A stretch of DNA of 64,000 nucleotides, taken from the NCBI RefSeq assembly GCF_014654895.1, contig NZ_BNBE01000001.1:620001-684000 (forward strand), given 5' to 3'. A model generated the notes under the pieces. That model was not told the origin of the DNA and did not search any database. It saw only the letters and a program-made list of their open reading frames with translations. Position numbers and translations under genes: made by a program. Source of the stretch: Streptomyces filamentosus. Lineage in GTDB: Bacteria; Actinomycetota; Actinomycetes; Streptomycetales; Streptomycetaceae. Positions 17,654 through 27,569 of this stretch are shown piece by piece (position 1 is the first letter of the stretch; each line of letters begins with the position of its first letter).

Positions 17654-18997
17654 TCAGGCGGTGGGCCACCATTTCGGGCCTTCGGGGATGTGCTTGATGT
17701 AGAGGAGGGCGTCCATGCGGGGGAGGTGGGCGGGGTCCAGGGGGGCGTAGCCGTGCCAGGGGGACGGGCGGGGGGTGGGCGGGACGGAGGCCGGGGCGGT
17801 GGAGAGGTGGCGGGGGTCGAGGAGGAAGCGGTCGGCGGGGAGGGCGTGGAGGAGCCCTTCCACGGTGTCCGGGGGCGGCTCGTGCACGCCGTGGTGACGG
17901 AGGGTGCCCAGGGCGGTGGCCACGAAGCCGTACTCCTCGCCCAGGCGGGAGTGCGCGAGGGCGCCGGCGCTCCACCACTCCAGGTGCCGTCCCGCCATGG
18001 TCATGCTGCTCCGGTCGCGCTGGAGGTGGCTGTTGTGGGCGTGGACCAGGGTGGGGGCGCGTTCGGCGAGGGCCAGCAGGTTGGCGGCCATCATGGAGGC
18101 GCGCAGGGTCAGCAGCCGGGCGAGGCGGGCGGGGGTGGGGTCCACCATGGCGGCGTGGTAGCGGAGGAGACCCGTGGCGGTCCTGGCGTGGAGGCGGGCC
18201 CGGTGGCGCTCCTCCTGCTCCTGTTCGTCCTCCGGGGGCGGGGCGTGCGCGTCGAGGAGGGCGGTCAGGTCGTCGGTGAGGATCCGCAGCCGTTCGGCGG
18301 TGGGGGTCCGGCCCGCGGAACGGGAGGGGTCCCCCATGACCGCGGGGTCGGTCCAGCGGTCGTCTTCGCCCAGCAGGTCCTCCAGCTCCCGGACGGCACA
18401 AGGGAGGAGAGAGGAGTCGACGCGGAGGGCCAGGTGGGCGTGGAGGGCGGTGAGGGCGCGGCGGGGACTCTGGGCCGCACTCATCTCCAGCGGGCCGTCG
18501 AAGCCGGCGAACCGGACCCGGTCGGCCGGGGCGCGGCCCTCGTTGTGGGCGCGCATCCAGCGGACGAGCTCGCGGTTGGCCGGTGAGGCGCCGAAGCCGT
18601 GGCTGAATCCGTGCGCCATGACGTCGTCCAGGTCGGCGGGGTCACCGGGGCCGCCGGGGGTGGAGTCGGCGCCGGCGGCGCCCGCGCCCGAAGTGACGTA
18701 GGCGTCCACGGTCAGGGCCGCGAGGCAGTCGCTCTCCAGTGCGATGGTCCGGTAGCCCTCCTCCTCCACCAGCTGCCGGAAGAGGTCGTTGCGCACGTCG
18801 AGGAGGACGTCCTCCCCGTGGGTGGGCTCGCCGAGGGCGAGCAGTCGCGGGCGGGCGGGGAGCGCCGCCATGACGGCGGCCGCGCCGACGGGCCGGGGCC
18901 CCGCCGCGGCGAGGGGGCCCGTGGGGGCGGCGGGGCGGGGGGACGGGGTCCGGCCCTCGTTCGGGTCCGGGGCGGTGGGGGCAGGGGCTGGGGGCAT
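17654..18997 (-). CDS. Erythromycin esterase-family protein
   Basis: A 447-residue protein with the Ere/succinoglycan-biosynthesis-protein fold. The catalytic-site motif GEPTHGE and the later HAHNSHLQRD match the paired histidines of the family. Bona fide Ere enzymes open the macrolide lactone. Many actinobacterial homologues have no known substrate. The C-terminal KHIPEGPKWWPTA is unusual but intact. It is transcribed divergently from a double-MerR regulator 108 bases away, which is the likely controller. The ATG at 18997 follows GGAAGG. Confidence 0.85.
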   Translation of the reverse strand: MPPAPAPTAPDPNEGRTPSPRPAAPTGPLAAAGPRPVGAAAVMAALPARPRLLALGEPTHGEDVLLDVRNDLFRQLVEEEGYRTIALESDCLAALTVDAYVTSGAGAAGADSTPGGPGDPADLDDVMAHGFSHGFGASPANRELVRWMRAHNEGRAPADRVRFAGFDGPLEMSAAQSPRRALTALHAHLALRVDSSLLPCAVRELEDLLGEDDRWTDPAVMGDPSRSAGRTPTAERLRILTDDLTALLDAHAPPPEDEQEQEERHRARLHARTATGLLRYHAAMVDPTPARLARLLTLRASMMAANLLALAERAPTLVHAHNSHLQRDRSSMTMAGRHLEWWSAGALAHSRLGEEYGFVATALGTLRHHGVHEPPPDTVEGLLHALPADRFLLDPRHLSTAPASVPPTPRPSPWHGYAPLDPAHLPRMDALLYIKHIPEGPKWWPTA

Positions 18998-19105
18998 GTC
19001 CGGGGTTTCCTTCCAGGGCGGTCCGATGGGAGTCCGTGGGGCGCCTCGGTCTTGGAAGCTATACCTGAGAGGTTCGTTGAAGTTCCGGACGGAAGGCGGG
19101 CTGTT
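18998..19105. promoter_or_regulatory. Divergent promoter between esterase and MerR-type regulator
   Basis: A 108-bp region of locally lower GC. It contains the small dyad ACCTGAGAGGT (around 19063) in a setting that could be a MerR-type operator between spaced -35 and -10 elements. A second dyad, AGATA/TATCT (19123-19127 and 19133-19137), falls just inside the regulator gene. No precise promoter is claimed. Confidence 0.35.
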
Positions 19106-19975
19106 TTGGGGTCCGAAGTCTCAGATACGGCATATCTCCGGCCGGCCGATCTGGCCCGGGAGCACGGGATCTCCCCGCAGGCGGTGCGGACGTACGAGCG
19201 CGACGGGCTGCTGCCGGCCGCCGCGCGGACGGAGGGCGGGCACCGGCGCTACACCGAGCGGCACGCGGCGGCCCTGCGGGCCTACCGGGCGCTGGTCGCG
19301 GCGTACGGACACACCGGGGGCGCGGAGGTCATGCGGGCGGTCGTCGCGGGACGGGTGGACGAGGCCCTGGCGGCCGTCGATCGCGGGCACGCCGAGCTGC
19401 TGCGGGACCGGGGGGCGCTGGACGCGGTGGGGGAGGTGCTGGAGCGGGTGCGGAAGAAGGGGCCTTGGAGCGGAAGGGGCGGAGGGGATGCGAGGGAGGG
19501 AAGAGGTGGAAGGGGCGAGTGGACCGGAGGGGGCGGAAGGGACGGGTGGAGCGGTCGCGGCTCCGGAGGGGACGCGCGGGTCTTCAGCGTGGGTGAGGTG
19601 GCGCGCCGGATCGGGGTGAGCGCGGCGACCCTGCGGGCGTGGGAGGAGGCGGGCGTCCTCGTGCCGGGGCGGCGGGGCGGGACGGGGCATCGCGCGTACG
19701 GCTCCGATGACGTCCGGGACGCGGAACTGGCCCACTTCCTGCGGCGCGGGCGGTACTCCCTGGAGCTCGTCGCGACCGTCCTGCGCCAGCTCCGGGAGGC
19801 CGGGGGCGCCCCGGCGCTGGCGGCCGCCCACGCCGACTGGCGGCGGCGCGTCACCGCCCGGGGGCTGGCCATGCTGACGGCGTCCGCCCGGCTGTCGGAG
19901 TACCTGGCGGAGGTCCCGCCGGCGGACCCGCCGGAGAGACCACCCGCCGGAGGTCACGCCACGGAACCCGCCTGA
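19106..19975 (+). CDS. TioE-type transcriptional regulator with two MerR HTH domains
   Basis: A 289-residue protein with two separate MerR winged-helix modules. The first (about residues 8-75) reads YLRPADLAREHGISPQAVRTYERDGLLP and ends GGHRRYTERHAAALRAYRAL. The second (about residues 157-225) reads FSVGEVARRIGVSAATLRAWEEAGVL and GTGHRAYGSDDVRDAEL. They are joined by a 40-residue Gly/Arg/Asp-rich linker. TTG at 19106 is chosen because GGAAGG lies nine bases upstream and the family N-terminus follows directly. It is divergent from the erythromycin-esterase gene and probably regulates it. Effector unknown. Confidence 0.82.
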   Translation: MGSEVSDTAYLRPADLAREHGISPQAVRTYERDGLLPAAARTEGGHRRYTERHAAALRAYRALVAAYGHTGGAEVMRAVVAGRVDEALAAVDRGHAELLRDRGALDAVGEVLERVRKKGPWSGRGGGDAREGRGGRGEWTGGGGRDGWSGRGSGGDARVFSVGEVARRIGVSAATLRAWEEAGVLVPGRRGGTGHRAYGSDDVRDAELAHFLRRGRYSLELVATVLRQLREAGGAPALAAAHADWRRRVTARGLAMLTASARLSEYLAEVPPADPPERPPAGGHATEPA

Positions 19976-20541
19976 GGACCTGTCGACGGGCCGTCGGCGG
20001 GGCCCTCGCAGACCCCCTTCCGGGACCCTGTCCAGCCTCCGTCCGAGCCTCTGCCGACCCCAGTTCCCTTACCCCGGGCAAAGATTGATGGATCATCAGA
20101 TGCGGAGGCCGACGCCCTCGACCCCCAACGTCCCCTGGACCACGCGGGATTCATCCGTCACAGGTCCGCCGCCGCGACATCCGGAACGGCGCGAGGGGTG
20201 CTCCACCAGCGAGCGGTGAGACAACTTCAAAGGTCTGGTGAGCCAACATCAAAGGGCAGGCACAAATTTCACACATTCCCTCTTCAACCAGCTTCCCAAT
20301 GCTCTAGATTGACCGTGCTTCAGGCGTTCGGACGCTTTGACCATGCTTCACCTGTTCGGATACGGGGCGACCGGAAATGATCTTGGGGCCGAAGAGGGGG
20401 CCGGGGGCGGGGAGCACCCGGAAGACCGACGGACTGTTCAAGCAGCTCTGAAAACAGCGGGACGTCACGCGCCGGGGAGGCGCGGACCTCCGGCGGAGTG
20501 TCGGACGAACACGTCGAACCACTGGGAACCTGGGGGGTTCT
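19976..20541. other. 566-bp non-coding region upstream of the polysaccharide operon
   Basis: No convincing gene is seen. A short frame at 20198-20380 has no ribosome-binding site or family features. The part from 20200 to 20400 is markedly AT-richer than the surroundings. It carries an IR, TGATG-GAT-CATCA (20086-20098), and the tandem TTGACC repeats described separately. It is the only long gap before 21 tightly packed genes, so it should contain the main promoter and a leader of up to about 200 bases. Confidence 0.7.
20309..20360 (+). promoter_or_regulatory. Tandem 24-bp direct repeats (putative operator/promoter of polysaccharide operon)
   Basis: Copies at 20309-20332 and 20337-20360 each read TTGACC, one variable base, TGCTTCA, three variable bases, GTTCGGA. 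That is 20 of 24 positions identical at a 28-bp period. TTGACC resembles a -35 hexamer, and after the second copy TACGGG/GATACG could be a -10. The arrangement fits cooperative binding of an activator, or two overlapping promoters, for the operon starting at 20542. Confidence 0.5.
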
Positions 20542-22023
20542 GTGCGGCAAGGGGGACTAGTCAGCCCTTTTCCGGCGGCGCGCGAGCGCCTCTCGGAGGA
20601 GGGGATCGGCCGGACCGCGATCGACTGGGAGCAGCGCTACCGCCGTACCGTCGTCATCAGCGACACCGTCGCCACCGCCCTCGTGGTGACGGTGATAGGG
20701 GACTTCTTCGGAGTCCGTGACGCGGCCGACTGGCACGAGAAGTGGGGGATCCTCGCCTTCGGCACCGAACTGCTGGTGCTGGCGGCGCTCGCCGTGGGCC
20801 GGGCGTGGGCCCCGGCCGTGCTCGGCCAGGGCGCCGAGGAGTTCCGCAGGCTCGGCCGGGCGCTCTTCGCGGCGACCGTCGTCCTCGCGCTCGGCGGGAT
20901 CGCCCTGACCTCGCGCAACATCAAGCTCTGGATCTTCGTCGCGATCCCCGCGATCGCGCTCGTCACCATGACCGCGCGCTACCTGCTGCGGCTCTGGCTG
21001 CACAAGCAGCGCAAGGAGGGCAGGTGTCTGCGGCCGGTGCTCGCCGCCGGGAGCCCGTCCACGCTGCGCGACCTGATCGACCGGACCCGGAAGTTCCCGC
21101 ACATCGGCTGGCGGATCGAAGCCGTGTGCACGACGGACGGGCACGGGCCCGACGGCGACCAGCTGGACGGGGTGCCGGTCGTCGGCCGGCTCACCGACGT
21201 CGCGGGGCACGTCAGCCGCGACGGCTACCGCGTCGTCGCCGTCACCTCCGACCCGCACTGGTCGCCGGAACGGCTGCGGCGGCTCGCCTGGAACCTGGAG
21301 GGCAGCGACGCCGAGATGGTCGTCGCCCCCGTCCTGATGGAGGTCGCCGGGCCCCGGCTGCACGTCGACGCCGTGCTCGGCATCCCGCTGCTGCGCGTCA
21401 GCATGCCCGCCTTCACCGGCGGCCGGCGGGCCGTCAAGGGCATCGTCGACCGGCTCGGCGCGGCGCTCCTGCTGCTGCTCCTCGCCCCGCTGATGGCGGC
21501 CGTCGCCCTGCTCGTCCTGCTGGACAGCCGGGGCGGGGCCTTCTACCGGCAGCGCCGGGTCGGCAAGGACGGGCAGGAGTTCACCATCCTCAAGTTCCGC
21601 ACCATGGTCGTCGGTGCCGACGGCGCGGCGCGCGCCGCGCTCGCCGAGCAGAACGAGGGCGCGGGCCCGCTCTTCAAGCTCCGCAGGGACCCCCGGGTGA
21701 CCCGGGTCGGAGCGGTGCTGCGCCGGTACTCGCTCGACGAGCTCCCGCAGCTGTTCAACGTGCTCACCGGGTCGATGTCGCTCGTCGGCCCCCGGCCGCC
21801 GTTACCGGAGGAGTCCGCCGCCTACGGCCCGGACATCCGGCGGCGGCTGCTGGTCAAGCCCGGCCTGACCGGCCTGTGGCAGATCAGCGGGCGCAGCGAC
21901 CTGCCGTGGGAGGAGGCCGTCCGGCTCGACCTGCGGTACGTGGAGGACTGGTCGCTCGCCCTGGACACGGTGATCCTCTGGAAGACGCTGCGGGCGGTGC
22001 TCCACGGACAGGGGGCCTACTGA
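20542..22023 (+). CDS. Polyprenyl-phosphate sugar-1-phosphate transferase (WcaJ/PssY-type priming enzyme)
   Basis: Starts repeat-unit assembly by moving a sugar-1-phosphate from a nucleotide sugar to undecaprenyl phosphate. At 493 residues it has four N-terminal membrane segments, a cytoplasmic Rossmann-like region and a fifth hydrophobic re-entrant helix (about residues 305-327). The catalytic bacterial-sugar-transferase domain follows: RRVGKDGQEFTILKFRTM, SLDELPQLFNVLTG, SLVGPRPP and KPGLTGLWQISGRS. GTG at 20542 follows a GGGGGG stretch. The donor may be UDP-glucose or UDP-galactose, as for most relatives. It is the first gene of the polysaccharide operon. Confidence 0.92.
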   Translation: MRQGGLVSPFPAARERLSEEGIGRTAIDWEQRYRRTVVISDTVATALVVTVIGDFFGVRDAADWHEKWGILAFGTELLVLAALAVGRAWAPAVLGQGAEEFRRLGRALFAATVVLALGGIALTSRNIKLWIFVAIPAIALVTMTARYLLRLWLHKQRKEGRCLRPVLAAGSPSTLRDLIDRTRKFPHIGWRIEAVCTTDGHGPDGDQLDGVPVVGRLTDVAGHVSRDGYRVVAVTSDPHWSPERLRRLAWNLEGSDAEMVVAPVLMEVAGPRLHVDAVLGIPLLRVSMPAFTGGRRAVKGIVDRLGAALLLLLLAPLMAAVALLVLLDSRGGAFYRQRRVGKDGQEFTILKFRTMVVGADGAARAALAEQNEGAGPLFKLRRDPRVTRVGAVLRRYSLDELPQLFNVLTGSMSLVGPRPPLPEESAAYGPDIRRRLLVKPGLTGLWQISGRSDLPWEEAVRLDLRYVEDWSLALDTVILWKTLRAVLHGQGAY

Positions 22024-22099
22024 TGCACGGGGGGCGGCGGCGCACGGCCGTCGCGCGGACCGCAGGCCGCAGGGGCCTGCCTGGGGGGAGGGACCGTTC

Positions 22100-23405
<1,306 letters not shown>

Positions 23406-23416
<11 letters not shown>

Positions 23417-24665
23417 CACGACCAGCGGCGGACGGCACGGCCGGCGCGCGCTGATCCTGGTGGAGAACCTGTCGGTGCCGTTCGACCGGCGGGTGTGGCA
23501 GGAGTGCACGACCCTGCGCGACGCGGGCTGGGAGGTGCACGTCATCTGCCCGCAGGGCGGCAAGCGGGACACCGAGCGGGAGGCGGTCGTCGACGGGGTG
23601 CGGATCCACCGCTACCCGCTGCGCGCCGCCACCGGCGGACCCGCCGGCTACCTGCGCGAGTACGGGACGGCGCTGTGGCACACCTTCCGGCTGGCCCGGA
23701 AGGTCGGCCCGGTGCACGTCGTCCACGCCTGCAATCCGCCGGACCTGCTCTTCCTGCCCGCGCTGTGGCTGAAGCGGCGCGGCACCCGCTTCGTCTTCGA
23801 CCAGCACGACCTGGTGCCCGAGCTGTACCTGTCCCGCTTCGACCGGGGCGAGGACCTGCTCTACCGGGGCGTGCGCGCGCTGGAGCGGATGACGTACCGG
23901 GCGGCGGACGTGGTGCTCGCCACCAACGAGAGCTACCGGGACGTCGCGGTGCGCCGGGGCGGGAAGCGGCCCGAGGACGTGTTCGTGGTGCGCAGCGCTC
24001 CCGACACCGACCGCTTCCACCCGGTGCCGGCCGAGCCCGAGTTGAAGAAGGGCAAGCCCCATCTCCTGTGCTACCTGGGCGTGATGGGGCCGCAGGACGG
24101 CGTCGACTACGCCCTGCGGGCGCTGGCGAAGCTGCGCGACGAGGCCGGACGGACCGACTGGCACGCGGTGTTCGTCGGCGCGGGCGACACCTTCGACGAG
24201 ATGGTGGAGCTGGCCGGACGGCTCGGGCTCGCGGACCAGGTGGAGTTCACCGGCCGCATACCCGACGCCGACCTGGCCCGCTACCTGTCCACCGCCGACG
24301 TGTGCCTCTCCCCCGACCCGTGCAACCCGCTCAACGACGTGTCGACCATGAACAAGGTCCTGGAGTACATGGTGATGGGGCGGCCGATCGTCTCCTTCGA
24401 CCTGAAGGAGGCCCGGGTCTCCGCCGGGGACGCCGCCGTCTACGCGCCCGGCGACGACGAGTCCGAGTTCGCCCGGCTGATCGCGCTGCTGCTCGACGAC
24501 CCGGAGGAGCGGGCCCGGATGGGCAAGACCGGGCAGGAACGGATCGGCGGCCCGCTGGCCTGGCGCAACTCCCAGCGCGCGCTGCTCGACGCGTACGCCG
24601 CCGCCTGCCGCGTCCCGCTGTCGAAGGCCGGCCGCGGCCGGACGGGGACGAGGCCGCGCCGTTGA
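23406..24665 (+). CDS. Glycosyltransferase family 4 (GT-B)
   Basis: A 419-residue retaining GT-B glycosyltransferase. The N-terminal domain begins ALILVENLSVPFDRRVWQE, a common start in WbuB-like enzymes. The C-terminal donor domain has the segment NKVLEYMVMGRPIVSFDL ahead of DAAVYAPGDD. The only start near the upstream gene is TTG at 23406, which overlaps it by 11 bases. A GTG a few codons into the conserved region is possible but would trim the first strand. It adds one sugar to the lipid-linked repeat. Donor and acceptor are unknown. Confidence 0.88.
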
Positions 24666-26041
24666 GCGACGACACCATACGCCTGGTCACGATCGGGCGG
24701 ATCGTCCGCCGGCGACGGCGGTTCCTCACCCTCCTCGTCCTGCTGGGCGCGCTCACCGGCTACGGCGCGTCCCTGCTGTTCCCGCCGCGGTACACCACCA
24801 CGGCGTCGGTCCTGCTGCCCGGGGCGTGGGAGGAGCGCGAACTGCTGACGCAGGCGCAGGTCGCGACGAGTTCGGTGGTGGTCGACGAGGTGGCCGCCGC
24901 GCTCGACTGGCCCGGCGTCGACGGCGTGGAGCTGCGCGAGCACGTCACCGCCAAGGCCGCCGACGGCAACGTCATCGCCCTCTCGGGGACCGCCGACACC
25001 CCCGAGCGGGCCCAGCGGCTCGCCGACCTGATGGCCGGACGGTTCGTCGCCTTCGCCACCCGGGTCATCGGCGACGGCACCGACCCCGAGGCGGCGGCCC
25101 GCCTGGAGGCGCTGCGGAAGACGGTGGCGCAGACCGGCCGGCGCATCACCGAACTGGCCGAGGCCACCGGCCCCGGCCGCAGCGTGGAGAGCGTGCAGAC
25201 CCGCACCGAGCTGGAGGGGCTGCGGACCGCGCTCCAGGAGTCCGTCGACAAGCTGGAACAGGCCGGTCCGACCTCCGACAAGGCCAAGATGGTCGTCATG
25301 GGCCCGGCGGTCCGGCCGGCCGGCGAGGCGCCGCCGACCCGGATCCAGCTCGTCGCCGCCGGGGCGCTGCTGTTCTTCCTGGTCGCGGTCCTCGGCCACC
25401 TCACCGCCGCGCGGATGAGCCGCCGGCTGCGCACCGGGCCGGAGATCGCGACGGCCCTGGACTCGGTGCTGCTGGGCGGCGTCGACGTGCCCGAGAAGGG
25501 CGCCGCGCACCGCCCCGGCGGCCGCGGACCGCGGGCGCTGCTGCGCCGGCTCGTCGGCCTCGACGTCCGGTGGGACGTGCCGCCGCCCCGGACCTCCGGC
25601 GGCGAGGCCGACCGGCTGGTCCGGCACCGGCGGGTGCACGCCCGGCTCCGGGACCTGCGGCCGGCGCCCCGCCGGCTCCTCGTCCTCGTCCCCGGCGGCG
25701 ACGACGTGGCCGGCCGGGCCGCCGCGGAGCTCGTCTCCGGCGCGGACGGCGACCCCCTGCTGCGGGCGGTGGAGGTGTCGGTGGACGAGCCGATGGTGCC
25801 GGACCGGGCCGGCGAGTCCGGTGCGCTGGTCGTGGTCAGCGCGGGCCGGCTGACGGCGGCGGAGCTCGCCGGGCTCTCCGGGGCCTGTGCGGACGCCGGG
25901 CACGAGCTCGTCGGCGTGGTCCTCGCCGGCACCGTCCGGATCCGGCCGGGCCGGCCCCCGGGCCGGGCCGCCGCGGGGCCCGGGGAGATCGCCGCGCAGC
26001 CGGTCGCGGTGGGCGGCGACGCGACGGGAGGCGCGCGGTGA
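24662..26041 (+). CDS. Wzz/chain-length-determinant-like polysaccharide co-polymerase 1
   Basis: A 459-residue membrane protein. TM1 lies at about residues 20-40 (FLTLLVLLGALTGYGASLLF). An extracytoplasmic helical region with coiled-coil-like stretches follows, then TM2 (about residues 225-245, IQLVAAGALLFFLVAVLGHL). The cytoplasmic C-terminal domain ends in LLVLVPGGDDVAGRAAAELV, which sits where a BY-kinase P-loop would be but lacks GKS/T. TTG at 24662 gives a TTGA overlap with the previous stop. It probably sets polymer length or aids export without kinase activity. Confidence 0.72.
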   Translation: MSDDTIRLVTIGRIVRRRRRFLTLLVLLGALTGYGASLLFPPRYTTTASVLLPGAWEERELLTQAQVATSSVVVDEVAAALDWPGVDGVELREHVTAKAADGNVIALSGTADTPERAQRLADLMAGRFVAFATRVIGDGTDPEAAARLEALRKTVAQTGRRITELAEATGPGRSVESVQTRTELEGLRTALQESVDKLEQAGPTSDKAKMVVMGPAVRPAGEAPPTRIQLVAAGALLFFLVAVLGHLTAARMSRRLRTGPEIATALDSVLLGGVDVPEKGAAHRPGGRGPRALLRRLVGLDVRWDVPPPRTSGGEADRLVRHRRVHARLRDLRPAPRRLLVLVPGGDDVAGRAAAELVSGADGDPLLRAVEVSVDEPMVPDRAGESGALVVVSAGRLTAAELAGLSGACADAGHELVGVVLAGTVRIRPGRPPGRAAAGPGEIAAQPVAVGGDATGGAR

Positions 26042-27567
26042 CGACGTGGACGACGGGCGCGGCGCCGGAGGCACCGGCCGCCGCCCCCCTGCTCGACCTC
26101 CAGACGCTGGTGGCCGCGGTCCGCAGGCGGCGGCGCCTGTGGGGCGCCCTGGCGCTCCTCGGCCTGCTCCTCGGCGCGGCGGTGGGGGTGCTGCTGCCGC
26201 AGCCGCCGACCGCGACGGTCAAGGTGCTGGTCGCGCACCAGGAGGACCAGCCGAACGACCCCGGGACGCTGATCCGCACCGACGTGGCGCTGCTGCGGAC
26301 CACGCGGATCGCCGACGAGGCCCTGCGGGCCCTGGGGTCCTCCGAGGAGACGGAGGACTTCCTGCGGGAGTACGAGGGCACGGGGCTGACCAACAACCTG
26401 CTCCAGATCGACGCCGAGGGCGAGGACGACGTGGAGGCGGTGGCCCGGGCCGGGGCGCTGGCCGACGCGTTCATCGCGGACCACGTGCGGCGCATCAAGG
26501 AGGCGGCGGACGCGGACGCCAAGGCGCTGTTCGACCAGCGCGACCGGCTGCGGGGCGAACTGGCCCGGGTCAACAAGGAGATCGGGGGCCGTACGCCGCG
26601 GAGCGAGTCGGAGGCGTCGGCGGACATGGAGTCGCTCTTCTCCCGCCGGGCCGAACTGACCTCGCGGATCTCCGACCTCGGCCAGCGCGCCGAGGAGGCC
26701 CGCATCGGTGCGCCCCGGCTGATCGCCGGCACGCAGGTCGTGGACGCGCCGCGCGCGGTGCGGCGCTCCCTGCCGAAGACGGTCGCCGCCGACGCGGCGA
26801 TCGGGCTCGCCCTCGGGCTCGCCCTGGGGCTCGCGGTGGCGGCGGTGGGCTCGGTGGTGGCGGACCGGCCGGTGCTGCGGCGGGAGATCGCGGCGCACCT
26901 CGGGGCCTCGGTGATCGCGGAGCTGCCGGCCGGGCCCGGTCCGCCGTGGCGGCGCCGGGGGACCTCGGCGGCCCGGACCCGGCTGACCACGGCCCTGGCC
27001 CGGACCGTGCGGAACTCGGCGGAGCCGGTGTCCCTGCTGGAGCTGGGCTGTCCGCGCGCCGCCGGGACGATCGCGCTGGACCTGGCGCGGGCGCTGGCCG
27101 CCGAGGGGCCGGTGACCGTCATCGACGGGCTGCCGGGTTCCCGGCTGGCCGACCGGCGCCGCAGGCCGGGCGATCCGGCCGTGGTGGGCGTCGAGCACGC
27201 CTCCGCCGTGCCGTACCGGGAGCGCCGGGTGGGGGTCGGTTCGGTGGCGCCGGGCGCGGCGTGGGCCGACCTGCCGTACCTGGGCGCCCGGGCGGTGCTG
27301 GTGGTGCGGGCCGGGCACGGCGGCTCCGCGTGGCTGCACACGGTGGCGCGGCAGCTGGCGGACCAGCGCGTGCCGGTGGTGGGCGTGGTGCTGATCGCCC
27401 CCGATCCGGGCGACCGGACCGACGGCACGCTGTGGGACGGCCCGCCGGACGTGCCGCACGGCCGGAGCGAACCGCCTGCCCGGCAGAACGGGACGGGCAG
27501 GCGGCGGAGGGAGCGGCTGCCCATGTGGGCGTCGACGGTCCCGGACAGCGACCAGGAGGGGCGGTAG
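26038..27567 (+). CDS. Wzz-like co-polymerase 2 with degenerate BY-kinase-like domain
   Basis: A 509-residue paralogue-like partner of the preceding protein. TM1 is at about residues 34-54. A periplasmic-type helical region with coiled coil follows (about residues 140-235), then TM2 (AIGLALGLALGLAVAAVGSV). The C-terminal cytoplasmic domain resembles CpsD/BY-kinases (TIALDLARALAAEGPVTVIDG), but the Walker A position reads GCPRAAGT, with no lysine. No tyrosine-rich tail is seen: it ends in a basic, Pro-rich segment. GTG at 26038 overlaps the previous stop (GTGA). Confidence 0.72.
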   Translation: MTTWTTGAAPEAPAAAPLLDLQTLVAAVRRRRRLWGALALLGLLLGAAVGVLLPQPPTATVKVLVAHQEDQPNDPGTLIRTDVALLRTTRIADEALRALGSSEETEDFLREYEGTGLTNNLLQIDAEGEDDVEAVARAGALADAFIADHVRRIKEAADADAKALFDQRDRLRGELARVNKEIGGRTPRSESEASADMESLFSRRAELTSRISDLGQRAEEARIGAPRLIAGTQVVDAPRAVRRSLPKTVAADAAIGLALGLALGLAVAAVGSVVADRPVLRREIAAHLGASVIAELPAGPGPPWRRRGTSAARTRLTTALARTVRNSAEPVSLLELGCPRAAGTIALDLARALAAEGPVTVIDGLPGSRLADRRRRPGDPAVVGVEHASAVPYRERRVGVGSVAPGAAWADLPYLGARAVLVVRAGHGGSAWLHTVARQLADQRVPVVGVVLIAPDPGDRTDGTLWDGPPDVPHGRSEPPARQNGTGRRRRERLPMWASTVPDSDQEGR

Positions 27568-27569
27568 AC

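Noticed and set aside
20198..20380. A 60-codon open frame in the gap before the polysaccharide operon
   Set aside because: No ribosome-binding site or family resemblance, and it overlaps the direct-repeat control region.
24662..27567. Active BY-tyrosine kinase in the polysaccharide operon
   Set aside because: The Walker A position has no GK(S/T) in either Wzz-like protein and no tyrosine-rich tail is present.
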